Of a stretch of DNA of 64,000 bases, positions 41,564 to 53,359 are shown piece after piece; within the stretch, counting starts at the first letter, position 1; every line of letters begins with the position of its first letter. The DNA is from Prionace glauca. Its lineage: Eukaryota > Chordata > Chondrichthyes > Carcharhiniformes > Carcharhinidae. The stretch spans positions 14,513,549-14,577,548 of the forward strand of contig CM075761.1 in assembly GCA_037974335.1 (NCBI GenBank). Reading direction: 5' to 3'. The notes beneath the pieces were generated by a model. It was given only the letters and a program-made list of their open reading frames with translations, had not been told where the DNA came from and did no database searches. Position numbers and translations under genes: made by a program.

Positions 41564-41705
41564 TCCAACATAATTTTGAGGGAGTTTCCAAAGAATTGAA
41601 CACACCAGTACAGTGAATGCACAGAGGTGATGGTGACATAGAAGAAAGGACAAATAATTGCAAACACAAATCTATCGGCAGGCCTTAAACACAAGAGGAT
41701 TCAGT

Positions 41706-42008
41706 AACAACACGGAGGCAGAGTGGTTAACACTGCTAACCCCACAGCGCCAGGAATCTGCGTTCGACTCTCGGCCTAGTTCAATGTCTGGGTGGAACCT
41801 GCATTTCCTCCCTGTATCTGAGTGGGTTTCCTGCAGGTGCTCCTTTTTAATCCACAGACTGGAATACGTGTTGGTTGGGTGCATTGGTCATGCGAAATTC
41901 TCCCTCAATGTACCCAATACGCCCCAGAGTGTGGGACGAGGGGATTTTCGCAGTCACGTCATTGCAATGTTAATGTGAGCCTGTTTGTGACATGAATTTA
42001 AAAAAAAA
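41706..42008 (+). mobile_element. S3 SINE, full length
   Basis: 'acacggaggcagagtggtta', box B 'cgttcgactctcgg', tail 'acgtcattgcaatgttaatg' and 'tttgtgacatgaattt'. Confidence 0.9.
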
Positions 42009-42239
42009 CTTTTCAACGAGCACTTCTTTCAATGACAACCTTTCTTGATTAGTGCCCTGCACCCTCACACCCTCTCCACCTCCAGGGAAACATCTGCGCT
42101 CTTAGTACAGAATTTCAGTGATTCCCCATTCATAGGAAAATATATCGACATATTGATTGTTTTCCTTCAGTACTTTTCCATTCACTGAGATATACCTTCT
42201 AAATATATCCCTGCCATCCATTAACTCTATCTACACTCG

Positions 42240-42556
42240 CTGCCTCAGTAAAGCAGCCAGGATAATCATTCTCTCTTCCACCTTCTTCCATCAGAGAAAA
42301 AATACAGAAGTCTGAGGTCACGCACCAATTAATTCAAAAACAGTTTCATCCCTGCTGTTATCTAACTTTTAAATGGACCTACCTCATATTGCATTGACCT
42401 TTCTCTACGCCCTCGTTATGACTATAACATTACATTCTGCACTATCTTCTTTCTTTCTCTATATCTGGTAAGCTTTGCCTGTATAACGCGTAAGAAACAA
42501 TACTTTTCAATGTCCTCTATACATGTGACAATAATAAATTGAATCAAATCAATCAA
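42240..42556 (+). mobile_element. L2-like LINE 3' end
   Basis: 'atcattctctcttccacctt', 'ttcatccctgctgttatcta' (an A-I-x-L-L-like C-terminus), 'ctgcactatcttctttcttt' and the end 'gtgacaataataaattgaat'. It is a relative of 31958-32020 and 26036-26215. Confidence 0.75.
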
Positions 42557-43029
42557 ATAATCACAAAACTAAATATTTTAGTTTAATCCTCGAACTAACA
42601 ACTTGTGATCCATTCTGTTATTTTATCTATACCCCTGTACAGCCCCTTTGAAACACCCTCATAGCTTGAATTCACAACTAGTTTTAAATAATTTTGGAAA
42701 TCTGGTAGCATACTCCCAGCATCTTCAATTAGTTTATTGACGTATCACATAAACATCTACATCCCCGACACTTATCTTTGCAATACCTCATCAGTTACAG
42801 GCAGCCAGCCTGAATGTGCTTTTGTATCCCGACTCACTGTTCCATGCCTGCTCTGAATTATTTATCCAATCCAGGCTGTCAACCTCAGGTCCATGAGCCA
42901 CAGTCAGACACCTCGACTATTGTGCGAAATGCTGTGGGGTTGTTAAAATTCAAATCTATGACATTGACTGGATAAACTGTACAGAGCGGTTAACTGACAT
43001 GTCTACATGGCAAGGGTGTGATTCAGTAT
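42557..43029. other. Unassigned, possibly old LINE
   Basis: 42750-42900 on the minus strand weakly resembles a decayed CR1 reverse-transcriptase region. I cannot define borders. Confidence 0.3.
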
Positions 43030-44770
43030 GAACATAGAACTTAGAACACAGAACAGTACAGGTTCTTCAAACTTCGATGTTGTGCCGAGCTATGTTCAAA
43101 CCCAAGTTCAAGCTATCCCACTCCCTATCATCCGATCATAGGCTCCGTGTGCCTATCCAATAACTGCTTGGAAAGCCCTAAAGTGTCCGACTCCACTAAC
43201 ACAGCAGGCAGTGCATTCCACATCTCAACCACTCACTGAGTAAAGAATCGACCTGGGACATCCCTCCTCTCTCTCCCACCATGATTCTTACAGTTATGCC
43301 CCCGGTAACAGATACATCCACCTGAGGAAATAGTTTCTGAACGTCCACTCTATCAATCCCTGTCATCATCTTATAAACCTCTATTAAATCACCTCTCATC
43401 CTCCTCCTCTCCAAACACAAAAGCTCAAGCTCCCTCAACCTTTCCTCATAAGACCTAGTCTCCAAACCAGGCAGTATCCTGGTAAATCTCTCTGCACTCT
43501 CTCCAATGCTTCCACATCCTTCTTATAGTGAGGGGACCAGAACTGAACACAATATTCTAAATGTGGTCTCACCAAGGTCCGGTATAGAACATAGAACATA
43601 GAACATTACAGCGCAGAACAGGCCCTTCGGCCCACGATGTTGCGCCGACCAGTTACAAAACAATGACCCACTAGACTAAACCAATCCCTTTTCGTCCATA
43701 AACCTATCCACAGATCTCTTAAACGCCCCCAAACTAGACGCATTTACAACTGCAGTTGGCAGGGCATTCCAGTCCCTCACCACCCTCTGAATAAAGAACC
43801 TACCCCTGACATCAGTCCTATAACTACCCCCCCTTAATTTAAAGTCGTGCCCCCTCGTGCTAGCTTTCTCCATCCTAGGAAAAAGGCTATCACTATCTAC
43901 CCTGTCTAAACCTCTAATCATCTCATATGTTTCAATATGGTCACCTCTTAGCCGCCTTCTTTCCAGCGAAAACAACCCCAAATCTCTCAGTCTCTCCTCA
44001 TAGGATCTCCCCTCCATACCAGGCAACATCCTGGTAAACCTCCTCTGCACCCTCTCCAAAGCCTCCACATCCTTCCTGTAATGTGGGGACCAGAACTGCA
44101 CACAAAACTCCAAGTGCGGCCGCACCAGAGTTGTGTACAGTTGCATCATGACGTTGCGACTCCTAAATTCAATTCCCCTACCAATAAACGCCAAGACACC
44201 GTATGCCTTCTTAACAACCTTATCTACTTGATTACCAAATTTCAGGGATCTATGTACACATACACCTAGATCCCTCTGCTCCTCCTCACTATTCAAAGTC
44301 CTCCCGTTAGTCCTATACTCAACACATCTGTTATTCCTACCGAAATGAATTACCTCACACTTCTCCACATTAAACTCCATCCGCCACCTTGCAGCCCAGC
44401 TCTGCAACCTTTCTACGTCACCCTGCAACATAACCTCACGGTTCTTAAACCCAAATCCCTTGTTAATAAACGCTAACACATTATAAGCCTTCTTCACGGA
44501 TCTATCCACTTGACTGGCAACCTTCAGAGATCTGTGGATATGAACCCCAAGATCTATTTTCCCTCCACATTCTTCAGAACCCTGTCGTTGACTCTGTAAT
44601 CTGCATTCAAGTTTGTCCTACCAAAATGAATCACCTCACACTTATCACCGTTAAACCCCATCTGCCATTTTTCGACCCAGCTCCGCATCCTATCAATGTC
44701 TCATTGCAGCCGATAAGAGCCCTCCGCCCCATCCATTGGTGTCATCAGCAATGATATTTATGTGATATAT
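43030..44770 (-). mobile_element. CR1-G LINE split by a CR1-A insertion
   Basis: The 3' part is at 43030-43584 (tail 'tagaacacagaacagtacag'; coding [20 protein letters not shown]). The upstream part is at 44431-44770 (VKKAYNVLAFINKGFGFKNR; 'accaaaatgaatcacctcac'). Between them lies a CR1-A copy. It is a distinct and older subfamily. Confidence 0.85.
43585..44430 (-). mobile_element. CR1-A LINE nested in CR1-G
   Basis: Tail units at 43585, then C-terminal reverse transcriptase from [20 protein letters not shown] to SVDRFMDEKGLV in one frame. The frame happens to run on into CR1-G sequence at its N-terminus, making a 277-codon chimeric frame (43676-44509). Confidence 0.93.
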
Positions 44771-44860
44771 AAAATCACAAAGTATGCAACCAATGATGCG
44801 AGTTTAATCCCCCTACAGGCTGTAGTGATTTGTAAATATGCCTCCACACCTTGTGCAAGT

Positions 44861-45208
44861 GTAGCATGGACAGAGTGGATTATCAGATGCTCTTTCCTCG
44901 GGTAGAAAAGTCAAGTACTCGGAGATATACGTTTAAGGTGTGTGGGGAAAAGTTTAGACTGGATGTGGGAGGCCAGTATTTTTTTACACAGAGGGTGGTG
45001 AATGTGTGGAACGTGCTGCCTGTGGAAATGGTGGGAGCAGGTACGACAGGGTCATCGAGACAAAAAACATGAATAGGATGGGAATGGAAGGATAAGGACT
45101 CTGTACCTGCCTATGTTTTTAGTTTAGGCAGGCATCGTGATCGGTGCAGGCTTGGAGGGCCGAATGGACTGTTCCTGTGCTGAACTTTTCTTTGCTCTTT
45201 CCTCTTTG
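44861..45208 (+). mobile_element. CR1-H LINE 3' end, old
   Basis: MDRVDYQMLFPRVEKSSTRR and 'FFTQRVVNVWNVLPVEMV' match CR1 C-termini. The tail is 'gagggccgaatggactgttc' and 'tttctttgctctttcctctt'. Confidence 0.82.
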
Positions 45209-45229
45209 AATGGTGAACTGAAATGGGTC

Positions 45230-45522
45230 ACATGATAACACAGTGGTTATCACCGCTGTCTCACAGGGGGAGGAAACAGGACTCCATCCCCGGCTAGTGT
45301 CACAGTCTGTATGGAGTCTGCAAGTTCTCTCCTTGTCTGCATGGGTTTCCTCGAGGTGCTTGGTATCCCCCCACAGTCCGAAAGAAATGCTGGTTAGTGC
45401 ATTGGCCGTGCTAAATTCTCCCTCAGTGTCCCCAGACAGGCTCCGGAGTGTGGCGACTCAGGGATTTTTCACAGTACATTCATTGCAGTGTTAATGCAAG
45501 CCTACCTGTGATACTTATAAAA
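45230..45522 (+). mobile_element. S3 SINE
   Basis: 'gataacacagtggttatcac', a damaged box B, 'gggtttcctcgaggtgcttg', tail 'attcattgcagtgttaatgc' and 'ctgtgatacttataaa'. Confidence 0.87.
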
Positions 45523-45730
45523 GCAGCATTTATACTATATTTGCAGCTATCTAATTCAAAGCACTAAAGTTGGTTATATATATTTGGGATGTTGTATATT
45601 TTAAATCTCTCAACTTATTCTCCAGATAGTAAATTATTGGGGCTCCTTGCTGTTATGAGTAAGCCCATTGGTAATTCTCTATTCCTGCTCTGGGACTGGT
45701 GTGTTTGAGTGTGAAAACAGATGCAGAATA

Positions 45731-46005
45731 CAGGATCCTAAACATAAAGATTCAGAAGTGTCCAGTGGGGCATTTTTTTTCACACAGAGGATGCTGAGTG
45801 TCTGCAACAAGCTGCCAGAGGTAGTAGTAGAGGCAGGTGGAGTTTTGTCTTTTAAAAAGCATTGAGACAGTTATATGGGTATGATGGGCATAAAGGGATA
45901 TGGGCCAAACATGGAGATTTGGGACTATTTTAATGGTAATAACTGGGTGACATGGACAAGTTGGCCAAAGGACCTGTTTCCATGCTGTAAATCTCTATGA
46001 TTCTA
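45731..46005 (+). mobile_element. CR1-E LINE 3' end
   Basis: 'FFFTQRMLSVCNKLPEVVVE' followed by 'gggatatgggccaaacatgg' and 'ggacctgtttccatgctgta', ending in 'ctctatgattctata'. Confidence 0.8.
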
Positions 46006-46455
46006 TAACATGGGAACATTGGGAGCAGAAGCCGGCAAATTCAGCCCTTCGAGCTTGCTCCGCCATTCAATCAGATCATGGTTTATATGTCCCTGGTTTA
46101 AAATCCACCTCCTCACCTGTTCCCCATATCCCCTTCTCCTGTTTTTTATATCTATCTCCTTCTTGAAACCATTCAATGATTTAGTCTTTACCGTGCTATG
46201 GGGCAACGAATTTCACAAATTCACCAGTCTCTGTGAGAAATAGTTCCTCCCCATCTCAGTTTTAAATCTATCGCCTCTTAACCAATACCTGAGACCTCTT
46301 GTTTGAGATTGCCCCACAAAAGGAAACATTTTGTCGACATTAACTTTATCAATCCCTTTTAAAGTTTTATATACGACCAGATCTCTCATCTTTCTAAACA
46401 CCAGCGAGTACAAGCCCAAACTGCTTAATCTCTCCTCATACTTTCATCCCCAGGA
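46006..46455 (-). mobile_element. CR1-F LINE 3' end
   Basis: It has a CR1-C-like tail ('cgccattcaatcagatcatg') but a diverged coding part: MGLYSLVFRKMRDLVVYKTL and GRNYFSQRLVNL. It is an older relative of CR1-C. Confidence 0.8.
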
Positions 46456-46760
46456 TCACAAGAACATAAGAAATAGGAGCAGGAGTTGGTCACATCGCCC
46501 CTCGAGCCTGACCCGCCATTCAATAAGATCATGGCTGATCTGATAGTGGGTTCAGTTCCATTTAACTGCCCGCTCCCCATGACCGTTAATTCCCTTATTG
46601 GTTATAAATCTATCGATCTGTGACTGAAACACATTTAACGAGGTAGCCTTGACTGTTTCATTGGGCAGATAATTCCAAAGATTCACAACCATAAGCACAA
46701 AAGAAATAGGGTGAATCTGGTGAACCTCCTCTGAAGTTCTTCCAATGCCAACACATCAGG
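46456..46760 (-). mobile_element. CR1-C LINE 3' end
   Basis: Tail 'acataagaaataggagcagg' and 'gccattcaataagatcatgg', then a decayed C-terminus. A short piece (46720-46760, 'gtgaacctcctctgaagttc') resumes upstream coding after a gap. Confidence 0.82.
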
Positions 46761-46798
46761 ACAGATACTCGATGAGATTTTCATAGAATCACTACAGA

Positions 46799-46832
46799 GT
46801 GTGCGTGTGTGTGTGTGTGTTTGTGTCTGTGT

Positions 46833-46873
<41 letters not shown>

Positions 46874-46880
46874 TGTGTGT
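46799..46880. repeat. (GT)n microsatellite
   Basis: About 80 bases of imperfect GT/TG repeats interrupted by a few other bases. Open frames rich in Cys-Val or His-Thr across it are artefacts. Confidence 0.95.
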
Positions 46881-46911
46881 CTGCATCTCCTCATGCCAGT
46901 GTATGTTCCTG

Positions 46912-47186
46912 CACAAGGAAATCTAATGGTTACGTTTCGCTTCATATTTCTTAATTTACAATGTTTGTTTGATGTTTACTTATCAATTCACAAGTAGGCT
47001 TAGACTAAAACTGTAGAACATAGAACATAGAACACTACAGCACAAACAGGCCCTTCGGCCCACGAGTTGCGCCGATCACATCAACAAGGTAATCAAATGG
47101 TTACGTTTGGCTTGATACTTCTTAATTTACAATGTTTGTTTGATGTTTACTTATCAATTCACAAGTCGGCTTAGATTAAAACTGTA
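46912..47186. repeat. About 103-bp direct duplication flanking a CR1-B tail
   Basis: 46912-47015 and 47084-47186 are copies of one another (by eye roughly eight differences). They flank a 68-bp minus-strand CR1-B tail (47016-47083, 'agaacactacagcacaaaca'). It may be a very long target-site duplication or a tandem duplication later hit at its joint. Confidence 0.88.
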
Positions 47187-47427
47187 ATGACATTACAGTG
47201 AAAACCCAAAGTCTCCACACGCCAGTTCAGGTTCACTGAGGGAAAACTTAACATGGCCAATGTACCTAACCTTTCAGGTTATGGGGGGAAACCGGAACAC
47301 CCGAAGGAAACCTATGCAGACACGGGGAGAATGTACAAACTCCACACAGACAGTGACCCGAACCGAGAATCGACCACGTGTCACTGGCGCTGTGAAGCAG
47401 CGGTGTTAACCACTGTGCTAACGTGGA
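47187..47427 (-). mobile_element. S3-type SINE
   Basis: Minus strand: 'gttagcacagtggttaacac', a damaged box B, and an S3-like tail region 'ttttcactgtaatgtca'. Confidence 0.82.
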
Positions 47428-47679
47428 ACCCCACAGGAGAAAGGAGGAAAAAAAGCTTCTTATAATTTCGAAAGCTTTAATCAGTAATGAGGGAAACTCA
47501 GTAAATTGTGTTTGACCCGCAGTGGGAGGCAGCCATTCTGGTCAAAAGTGGATGACTTTAATATGTGGAGTTCAAAGAGGTGCGAGACAAAATGAAATGG
47601 GAGTTGGGAGGGAAGCAGGGTTTGGAAGGAAAGTCACTGAGCTGAGTTCTGTGATTACATGTGGGAGAGAGGGGGAAGA

Positions 47680-47937
47680 TTTCAAAGCGACCTGAGGGGC
47701 AACTTCTTCACACAGAGGGTGATGTGGATATGGAATGAGCTGCCAGAGGAAGTGATTGAGACAGGTTCAATAGCAACATTTAAAAATTATTTGGATAATT
47801 TGTAATGTTGGATGGGATGGGAAAGATTAGAGGGATATGGATCAAACGTGGGCCAGCTGTGAGGGCACCATATTAGGCTTGGAGTGGTTGGGACGAAAGG
47901 ATTTTTTCCCTGTTGTATTGCTCTATGTCTCTATATC
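47680..47937 (+). mobile_element. CR1-E/H-like LINE 3' end
   Basis: 'aacttcttcacacagagggt' and 'tggaatgagctgccagagga' (W-N-E-L-P-E-E), then 'attgctctatgtctctat'. Confidence 0.8.
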
Positions 47938-48261
47938 GGCTTGGAAGAGGAGATACTCTGTGACTAACACTCCGCTGAGTGAAACTGTAAAACTTGAAGG
48001 GTCCATCCAGGAACCAAGAAAGACCTTTGTTTCAGAATGCATCCCTTTTTCTGAATATTTTGGATTTCCACAGTGCAGTGGAAGAAATTCGCCGGGGTTA
48101 GCAGTGTAAATACGTGGGGTTATCGGGAGAGGGCCTGGGTTGGATCGTGGTTGATGAAGATTTGGTGGGATGAATACCTTACCTCTGCCCTGCAGGGATT
48201 CTGTGATTCTCTGAAAGTGTTTGTGAGATTATTCTCACAAACTGCGGTTATAATCAGACTG
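47938..48261. other. Unassigned
   Basis: No domain recognised in the short frames here. Confidence 0.35.
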
Positions 48262-48420
48262 TTCATAGAATCCTGGCTTTGCAGAAGGAGGTCATTCGGC
48301 CCGTGGAACCTGCACCGACAACAATTCCATCCAGGAACTATACCCACAACCCCATGCATTTATCCTGCTAACCCCCTGACAGCAAGGAGCAATTTTGCAC
48401 AGCTAATCACCGTGACTTGG
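48262..48420 (-). mobile_element. S1 SINE tail half
   Basis: 'ttgcagaaggaggtcattcg' and 'ccccctgacagcaaggagca' are the complement of the S1 tail and adjoining part. The head is missing, where a CR1-D begins. Confidence 0.75.
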
Positions 48421-48423
48421 TTA

Positions 48424-51330
48424 GGCCGCATTTGGAGTACTGCGTCCTGTTCTAGGACATAGAACATAGAACATTACAGCGCAGAACAGGCCCTTCGGCC
48501 CACGATGTTGCGCCGACCAGTTACAAAACAATGACCCACTAGCCTAAACCAATCCCTTTTTGTCCATAAACCTATCCACAGATCTCTTAAACGTCCCCAA
48601 ACTAGACGCATTTACAACTGCAGCTGGCAGGGCATTCCAGTCCCTCACCACCCTCTGGGTAAAGGACCTACACCTGACATCAGTCCGATAACTACCCCCC
48701 CTTAATTTAAAGACGTGCCCCCTCGTGCTAGCTTTCTCCATCCGAGGAAAAAGGCTATCACTATCCACCCTGTCTAAACCTCTAATCATCTTATATGTTT
48801 CAATAAGGTCCCCTCAAAGCCACCTTCTTTCCAGCGAAAACAACCCCAAATCTCTCAGTCTCTCCTCATAGGATCTCCCCTCCATACCAGGCAACATCCT
48901 AGTAAACCTCCTCTGCACCCTCTCCAAAGCCTCCACATCCTTCCTGTAATGTGGGGACCAGAACTGCACACAAAACTCCAAGTGCGGCCGCACCAGAGTT
49001 GTGTACAGTTGCATCATGACGTTGCGACTCCTAAATTCAATTCCCCTACCAATAAACGCCAAGACACCGTATGCCTTCTTAACAACCTTATCTACTTGAT
49101 TCCCAACTTTCAGGGATCTATGTACACATACACCTAGATCCCTCTGCTCCTCCACACTATTCAAAGTCCTCCCGTTAGCCCTATACTCAACACATGTGTT
49201 ATTCCTACCGAAATGAATTACCTCACACTTCTCCACATTAAACTCCATCTGCCACCTCGCAGTCCAGCTCTGCAACCTTTCTAAGTCACTCTGCAAACTA
49301 TGACATCCTTCCTCACAATCTACCACACCTCCGACTTTGGTGTCATCAGCAAACTTACTAATCCACCCAACTACACCCTCATCCAGACCATTAATAAAAA
49401 TTACAAACAGCAGTGGCCCCAAAACAGATCCCTGAGGCACACCACTCGTAACCGAACTCCATGACGAATATTTACCATCAACCCCCACCCTCTGTCTCCT
49501 ATCTGCTCGCCAATTACTGATCCAATTGCCTAGATCACCCCCAGTCCCATACATCTGCATTTTCTGCAGAAGCCTACCATGGTGAACCTTATCAAACGCC
49601 TTGCTAAAATCCATATACACCACATCAACTGCCTTACCCCTATCCACCTCTTTGGTGACTTTCTCAAAGAACTCGATAAGGTTAGTAAGGCACGACGTAC
49701 CCGCTACAAAACCATGCTGACTATCTCTAATCAACTCATTACTCTCCAAATAACTATAAATCCTGTCTCTAATAATCCTTTCCAAAACTTTACCCACCAC
49801 AGAAGTAAGACTTACCGGTCTATAATTCCCAGGGAAGTCCCTTCTCCCCTTCTTAAACAATGGGACAACATTTGCTGTCCTCCAGTCTTCCGGTACTATA
49901 CCAGAGACTAACGACGACCTGAAGATCAGAGCCAGAGGCTCCGCAATCACCCCTCTTGCCTCCCAAAGAATCCTAGGGTAAATCCCATCCGGACCAGGGG
50001 ACTTATCTATTTTCAAACCCTCTAAAATATCCAGCACATCCCCCGTATCAACTGCAATACTATCTACTTTACACCCCTGCACTCCAGTGTCCTCCTCAGC
50101 TACATTCATGTCCCCTTGCGTGAACACCGAAGAGAAATATTGGTTCAACGCCTCTCCAATCTCCTCCGGTTCCACACACAACTTCCCTCTACTGTCTGTA
50201 ACTGGCCCTAATCTTGCCCTAACCAACCTTCTGTTCTTGACATACCTGTAAAACGCCTTAGGGTTCTCCTTAATCCTATCAGCCAAAGTCATCTCATATC
50301 CTCTTTTAGCTCTTCTTAACTCCCTCTTCAACTCCCTCCTAGCCAATCTAAAACTTTCTAATGCACTCCCTGAGCCCGCAAGCCTCATCCGAACATAAGC
50401 CTCCTTTTTCTTCCTAACCAACAAATCAACTTTTTTAGTGCACCACGGTTCCCTGGGCCTACCAAATCCTCCTTGCCTGACAGGGATATACCTATCACAG
50501 ACCCGCGATAGCTGCTCCTTGAAAAATCTCCACATCTCGGATGTTCCCAGTCCCAGTAATCTCCTCGTCCAACCAATGCTTCCTAATTCTCTCCTAAAAG
50601 CCTCATAATTACCCAGCACCAAATCCAATATAGCCTCACCTCTAGTCGGCCTATCTACATACTGAGTCAGAAAACCTTCCTGCACACTTTGAACAAAATC
50701 TGACCCCTCTAACGAGCTAGAGCTATAGCAATTCCAATCAACATGAGTAAATTTAAAGTCCCCCATAACAACTACCCTATTATTTTCACTCCTAACATGG
50801 ATCGTCTCCGCAATCCTTTCCTCAACCTCTCTAGAACTTTTTGGAAGTCTATAAAATACTCCCAACAGGGTGACCTCTCCTCTCCTTACTGGTCGCCTTA
50901 CTACCGGAAGGATGTGGAGACTCTGGAGAGAGTGCAAAGGAGGTTTACCAGGATGTTGCCTGGTGTGGAAGGACTGGGGTATGAGGAAAGGTTGAAGAAA
51001 TTGGGGCTCTTTTCCCTTGAAAGACGCCGACTGATGGGGGGATCTAATAGAGGTATATAAGATTATGAAGGGGATAGATAGAGTAAACAGAGGTAGGCTA
51101 TGTCCTATGATAGAAACACGTAGGACTTAAGGTGAGGGGGAAGAGGTACAACACAGATATTAGAGGGAGGTTTTTCACACAGAGGGTAGTGGGGGTCTGG
51201 AATGCTCTGCCAAGTAAGGTGGTGGAGGCAAACACGCTAGAGTCATTTAAGAGTAACTTAGACAGGCACATGACTGGGTTGGAGATGGGTGGATGTAGGG
51301 GATTGTTTTAAATAAGGGTCATTAACATTG
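48424..51330 (+). mobile_element. CR1-D LINE split by a CR1-A insertion
   Basis: A short left piece (48424-48455, 'ggccgcatttggagtactgc') and a right piece (50888-51330, 'ggtcgccttactaccggaag', RRFTRMLPGVEGLGYEERLK) are adjacent parts of one CR1-D reverse transcriptase. A CR1-A of about 2.4 kb fills the gap in opposite orientation. Confidence 0.85.
48456..50887 (-). mobile_element. CR1-A LINE with 707-codon frame, nested in CR1-D
   Basis: It is the longest reading frame in the window (48814-50937; the first codons belong to flanking CR1-D). It carries part of the endonuclease (GEVTLLGVFYRLPKSSREVE, V-M-G-D-F-K-F-T), an in-frame gap after LDLVLGN, the linker, and reverse transcriptase: [54 protein letters not shown] and the C-terminal block. 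The last part (48544-48789) is in another frame. G-D-F-N reads G-D-F-K, and the gap removes the T-D-H motif, so the endonuclease is dead. Confidence 0.95.
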
Positions 51331-51450
51331 GGGCATCCCTGGAAAGGTAAATGGTTATGGTACGATAATAACGTGTTTTCTCTTTTCATTCACAGGTTTT
51401 AAGTCGGTCCACCTCGTGTCCAACGAGGGGCAGACACGCGATGGGTCAAA

Positions 51451-51690
51451 GAACAAAGAACAACACAGCACAGCACAGCCCTTCGGCCCAACGAACCCGC
51501 GCCGCCGGCCCATGGTCAGTGACCTATTCATGATTTTAGTCTATGCCTAATGTGCGAGGATCAGGGAGGTCCAATATAGGGACAATTTGTTACCCAATCA
51601 ATCAGCCTAAAAGCACATTTTTGGGATGTGGGAGGAAACCGGAGTACCCGGAGGAAACCCACGCAACCATGGGGAGAACGCGAGTCGTAC
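51451..51690 (-). mobile_element. S2 SINE inserted in an unclassified repeat
   Basis: 'aaagaacaaagaacaacaca', 'gggaggtccaatatagggac' and 'gtgggaggaaaccggagtac'. It splits the segment that also occurs at 33060-33210 and is almost identical to 17124-17340. Confidence 0.9.
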
Positions 51691-51780
51691 TGGGGCTGCT
51701 CTTGGTTGTTCGAGATTGGCCTAGTGCTTCATGTCGTTAGTGTGTGCCTAAACTGGACCAGATACTGGGCAAGACGACAG

Positions 51781-52101
51781 CTCAGTGACTATCACTGATT
51801 GCTGTGCAGACACATGGATTTGGGGCCGGTGTCTGTGGGAGTTTGCGCATTCTCCCCGTGCTTGCGTGGGTTTTCTCCGGGTGCTCCGGTTTCCTCCCAG
51901 ACCCCAGAGATTTGCTGTTAGGCTGATTGGCAGGAATAAATTGTCCCTAAATCAGATTCCTTGAATGTGGATGGGCATAAAACATTAGACAGGGGTCGTG
52001 GGTGGAGAGGGGGACTGGTGATGTTGAGATGGTGGCGCGGGCTCGTTGGGCCGAAGTGCCTGTTTCCCGGGCTGATTTTGTTCTTTGTTCTTTGTTCTTT
52101 G
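51781..52101 (+). mobile_element. S2 SINE, most complete copy
   Basis: It runs from 'attgctgtgcagacacatgg' (decayed head) through 'gttctccgggtgctccggtt'-type middle, 'tgctgttaggctgattggca', 'ggtcgtgggtggagaggggg' and 'ggtggcgcgggctcgttggg' to three ttctttg units. Confidence 0.88.
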
Positions 52102-52253
52102 ACTTACACATCTTTGGGCAGTGAGAAGAAACTGGAGCACACTGAGGAAACCACGCAGACACTGGGAGGATGTGTAGACTCCGCACAGACACTGTCCCAA
52201 GCCAGGAATTGAACCCGAGACTTTGGCAACAGTGCTAACCACTGTGCTACCCA
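52102..52253 (-). mobile_element. SINE head and middle
   Basis: 'gagtctacacatcctcccag' on the minus strand, box B 'gggttcaattcctggc' and head 'gtagcacagtggttagcact'. The tail is missing; it abuts the S2 copy. Confidence 0.82.
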
Positions 52254-52290
52254 CAGTCTGCCTCTGTTGCTACAATGCTCGGGTATTAAC

Positions 52291-52628
52291 CATAGAACCC
52301 TACAGTGCAGAAACAGGCCCTTCGGCCCATCGAGTCTGCACCGAACACAATCCCACCCAGACCCTATCCCCATATCCCTACACATTTTACCTGCTAATCC
52401 CTCTAACCTACACATCCCAGGACACTAAGGGGCAATTTTAGCATAGCCAATGAACCTAACCCGCACATCTTTGGACTGTGGGAGGAAACCGGAGCACCCG
52501 GAGAAAACCCACGCAGACACAAGGAGAATGTGCAAACTCCACACAGGCAGTGACCCGAGCCGGGAATCGAACCCAGGACCCTGGAGCTGTGAAGCAGCAG
52601 TGCTAACCACTGTGCTACCGTGCCGCCC
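52291..52628 (-). mobile_element. S1 SINE, full length and well conserved
   Basis: Minus-strand head 'gggcggcacggtagcacagt', box B 'gggttcgattcccggctc', middle 'gggttttctccgggtgctcc', tail 'gggccgaagggcctgtttct' and 'gtagggttctatgg'. It is the best S1 reference in the window. Confidence 0.95.
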
Positions 52629-52913
52629 CTTGCTGTATTATTGTGTCTAAGCATTATTTTCCAATTTTCACTGAATCCTTGTTTCAGTCCAAAATGTGAA
52701 CATTAAATTCCATGCAGTTTTTGTGTAAAAAGATATTGGAAATTTGACACAGATTCCAGGCTTCATCCCAATAGGTTGTAAACCAGTGTGATGCTCTGTT
52801 TCTGTTATACAGCGTCTTAGAGTAGTGATTTCGTTTCGTGCACCGTACCTCACGGAGGTCTCCTCAGCTTGAATGAAATGTAACATAAGTGCAGCAGAAA
52901 GATAATGGCGTTC

Positions 52914-53343
52914 ACCCCGCAGTGGTTAGCACTGCGGCCACACAGCGCCACGGACCCAGGTTCATAGAACATAGAACATTACAGCGCAGAACAGGCCCTT
53001 CGGCCCACGATGTTGCGCCGACCAGTTACAAAAACAATGACCCACTAACCTAAACCAATCCCTTTTTGTCCATAAACCTATCCACGGATCTCTTAAACGC
53101 CCCCAAACTAGGCGCATTTACAACTGCAGCAGGCAGGGCATTCCAATCCCTCACCACCCTCTGGGTAAAGAACCTACCCCTGACATCCGTCCTATAACTA
53201 CCCCCCCCCCCCTTAATTTAAAGCCACACCCCCTCGTGCTAGCTTTCATGGGTGGAGGAGGAAGAACAGATTGTTAAGATGGCGGCGTGGGTTCGTTGGG
53301 CCGACGGGCCTGTTTCCCGTGCTGTGTTGTTCTTTGTTCTTTG
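52914..53343. mobile_element. SINE head, CR1-A 3' end and S2 tail in a row
   Basis: 52914-52964 (+) is a SINE head (cagtggttagcactgcggcc). 52965-53248 (-) is a CR1-A 3' end (tail 'tagaacattacagcgcagaa'). 53249-53343 (+) is an S2 tail ('ggcggcgtgggttcgttggg', TTCTTTG). The CR1-A may have landed in an S2 SINE and replaced its middle. Confidence 0.82.
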
Positions 53344-53359
53344 TGAAAGTGTGTGCACT

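Noticed and set aside
43676-44509. 277-codon frame as a single LINE protein
   Set aside because: It crosses the border between a nested CR1-A and its host CR1-G; the N-terminal 30 codons belong to another subfamily.
46683-46997. His-Thr-rich and Cys-Val-rich frames
   Set aside because: They are translations of a (GT)n microsatellite.
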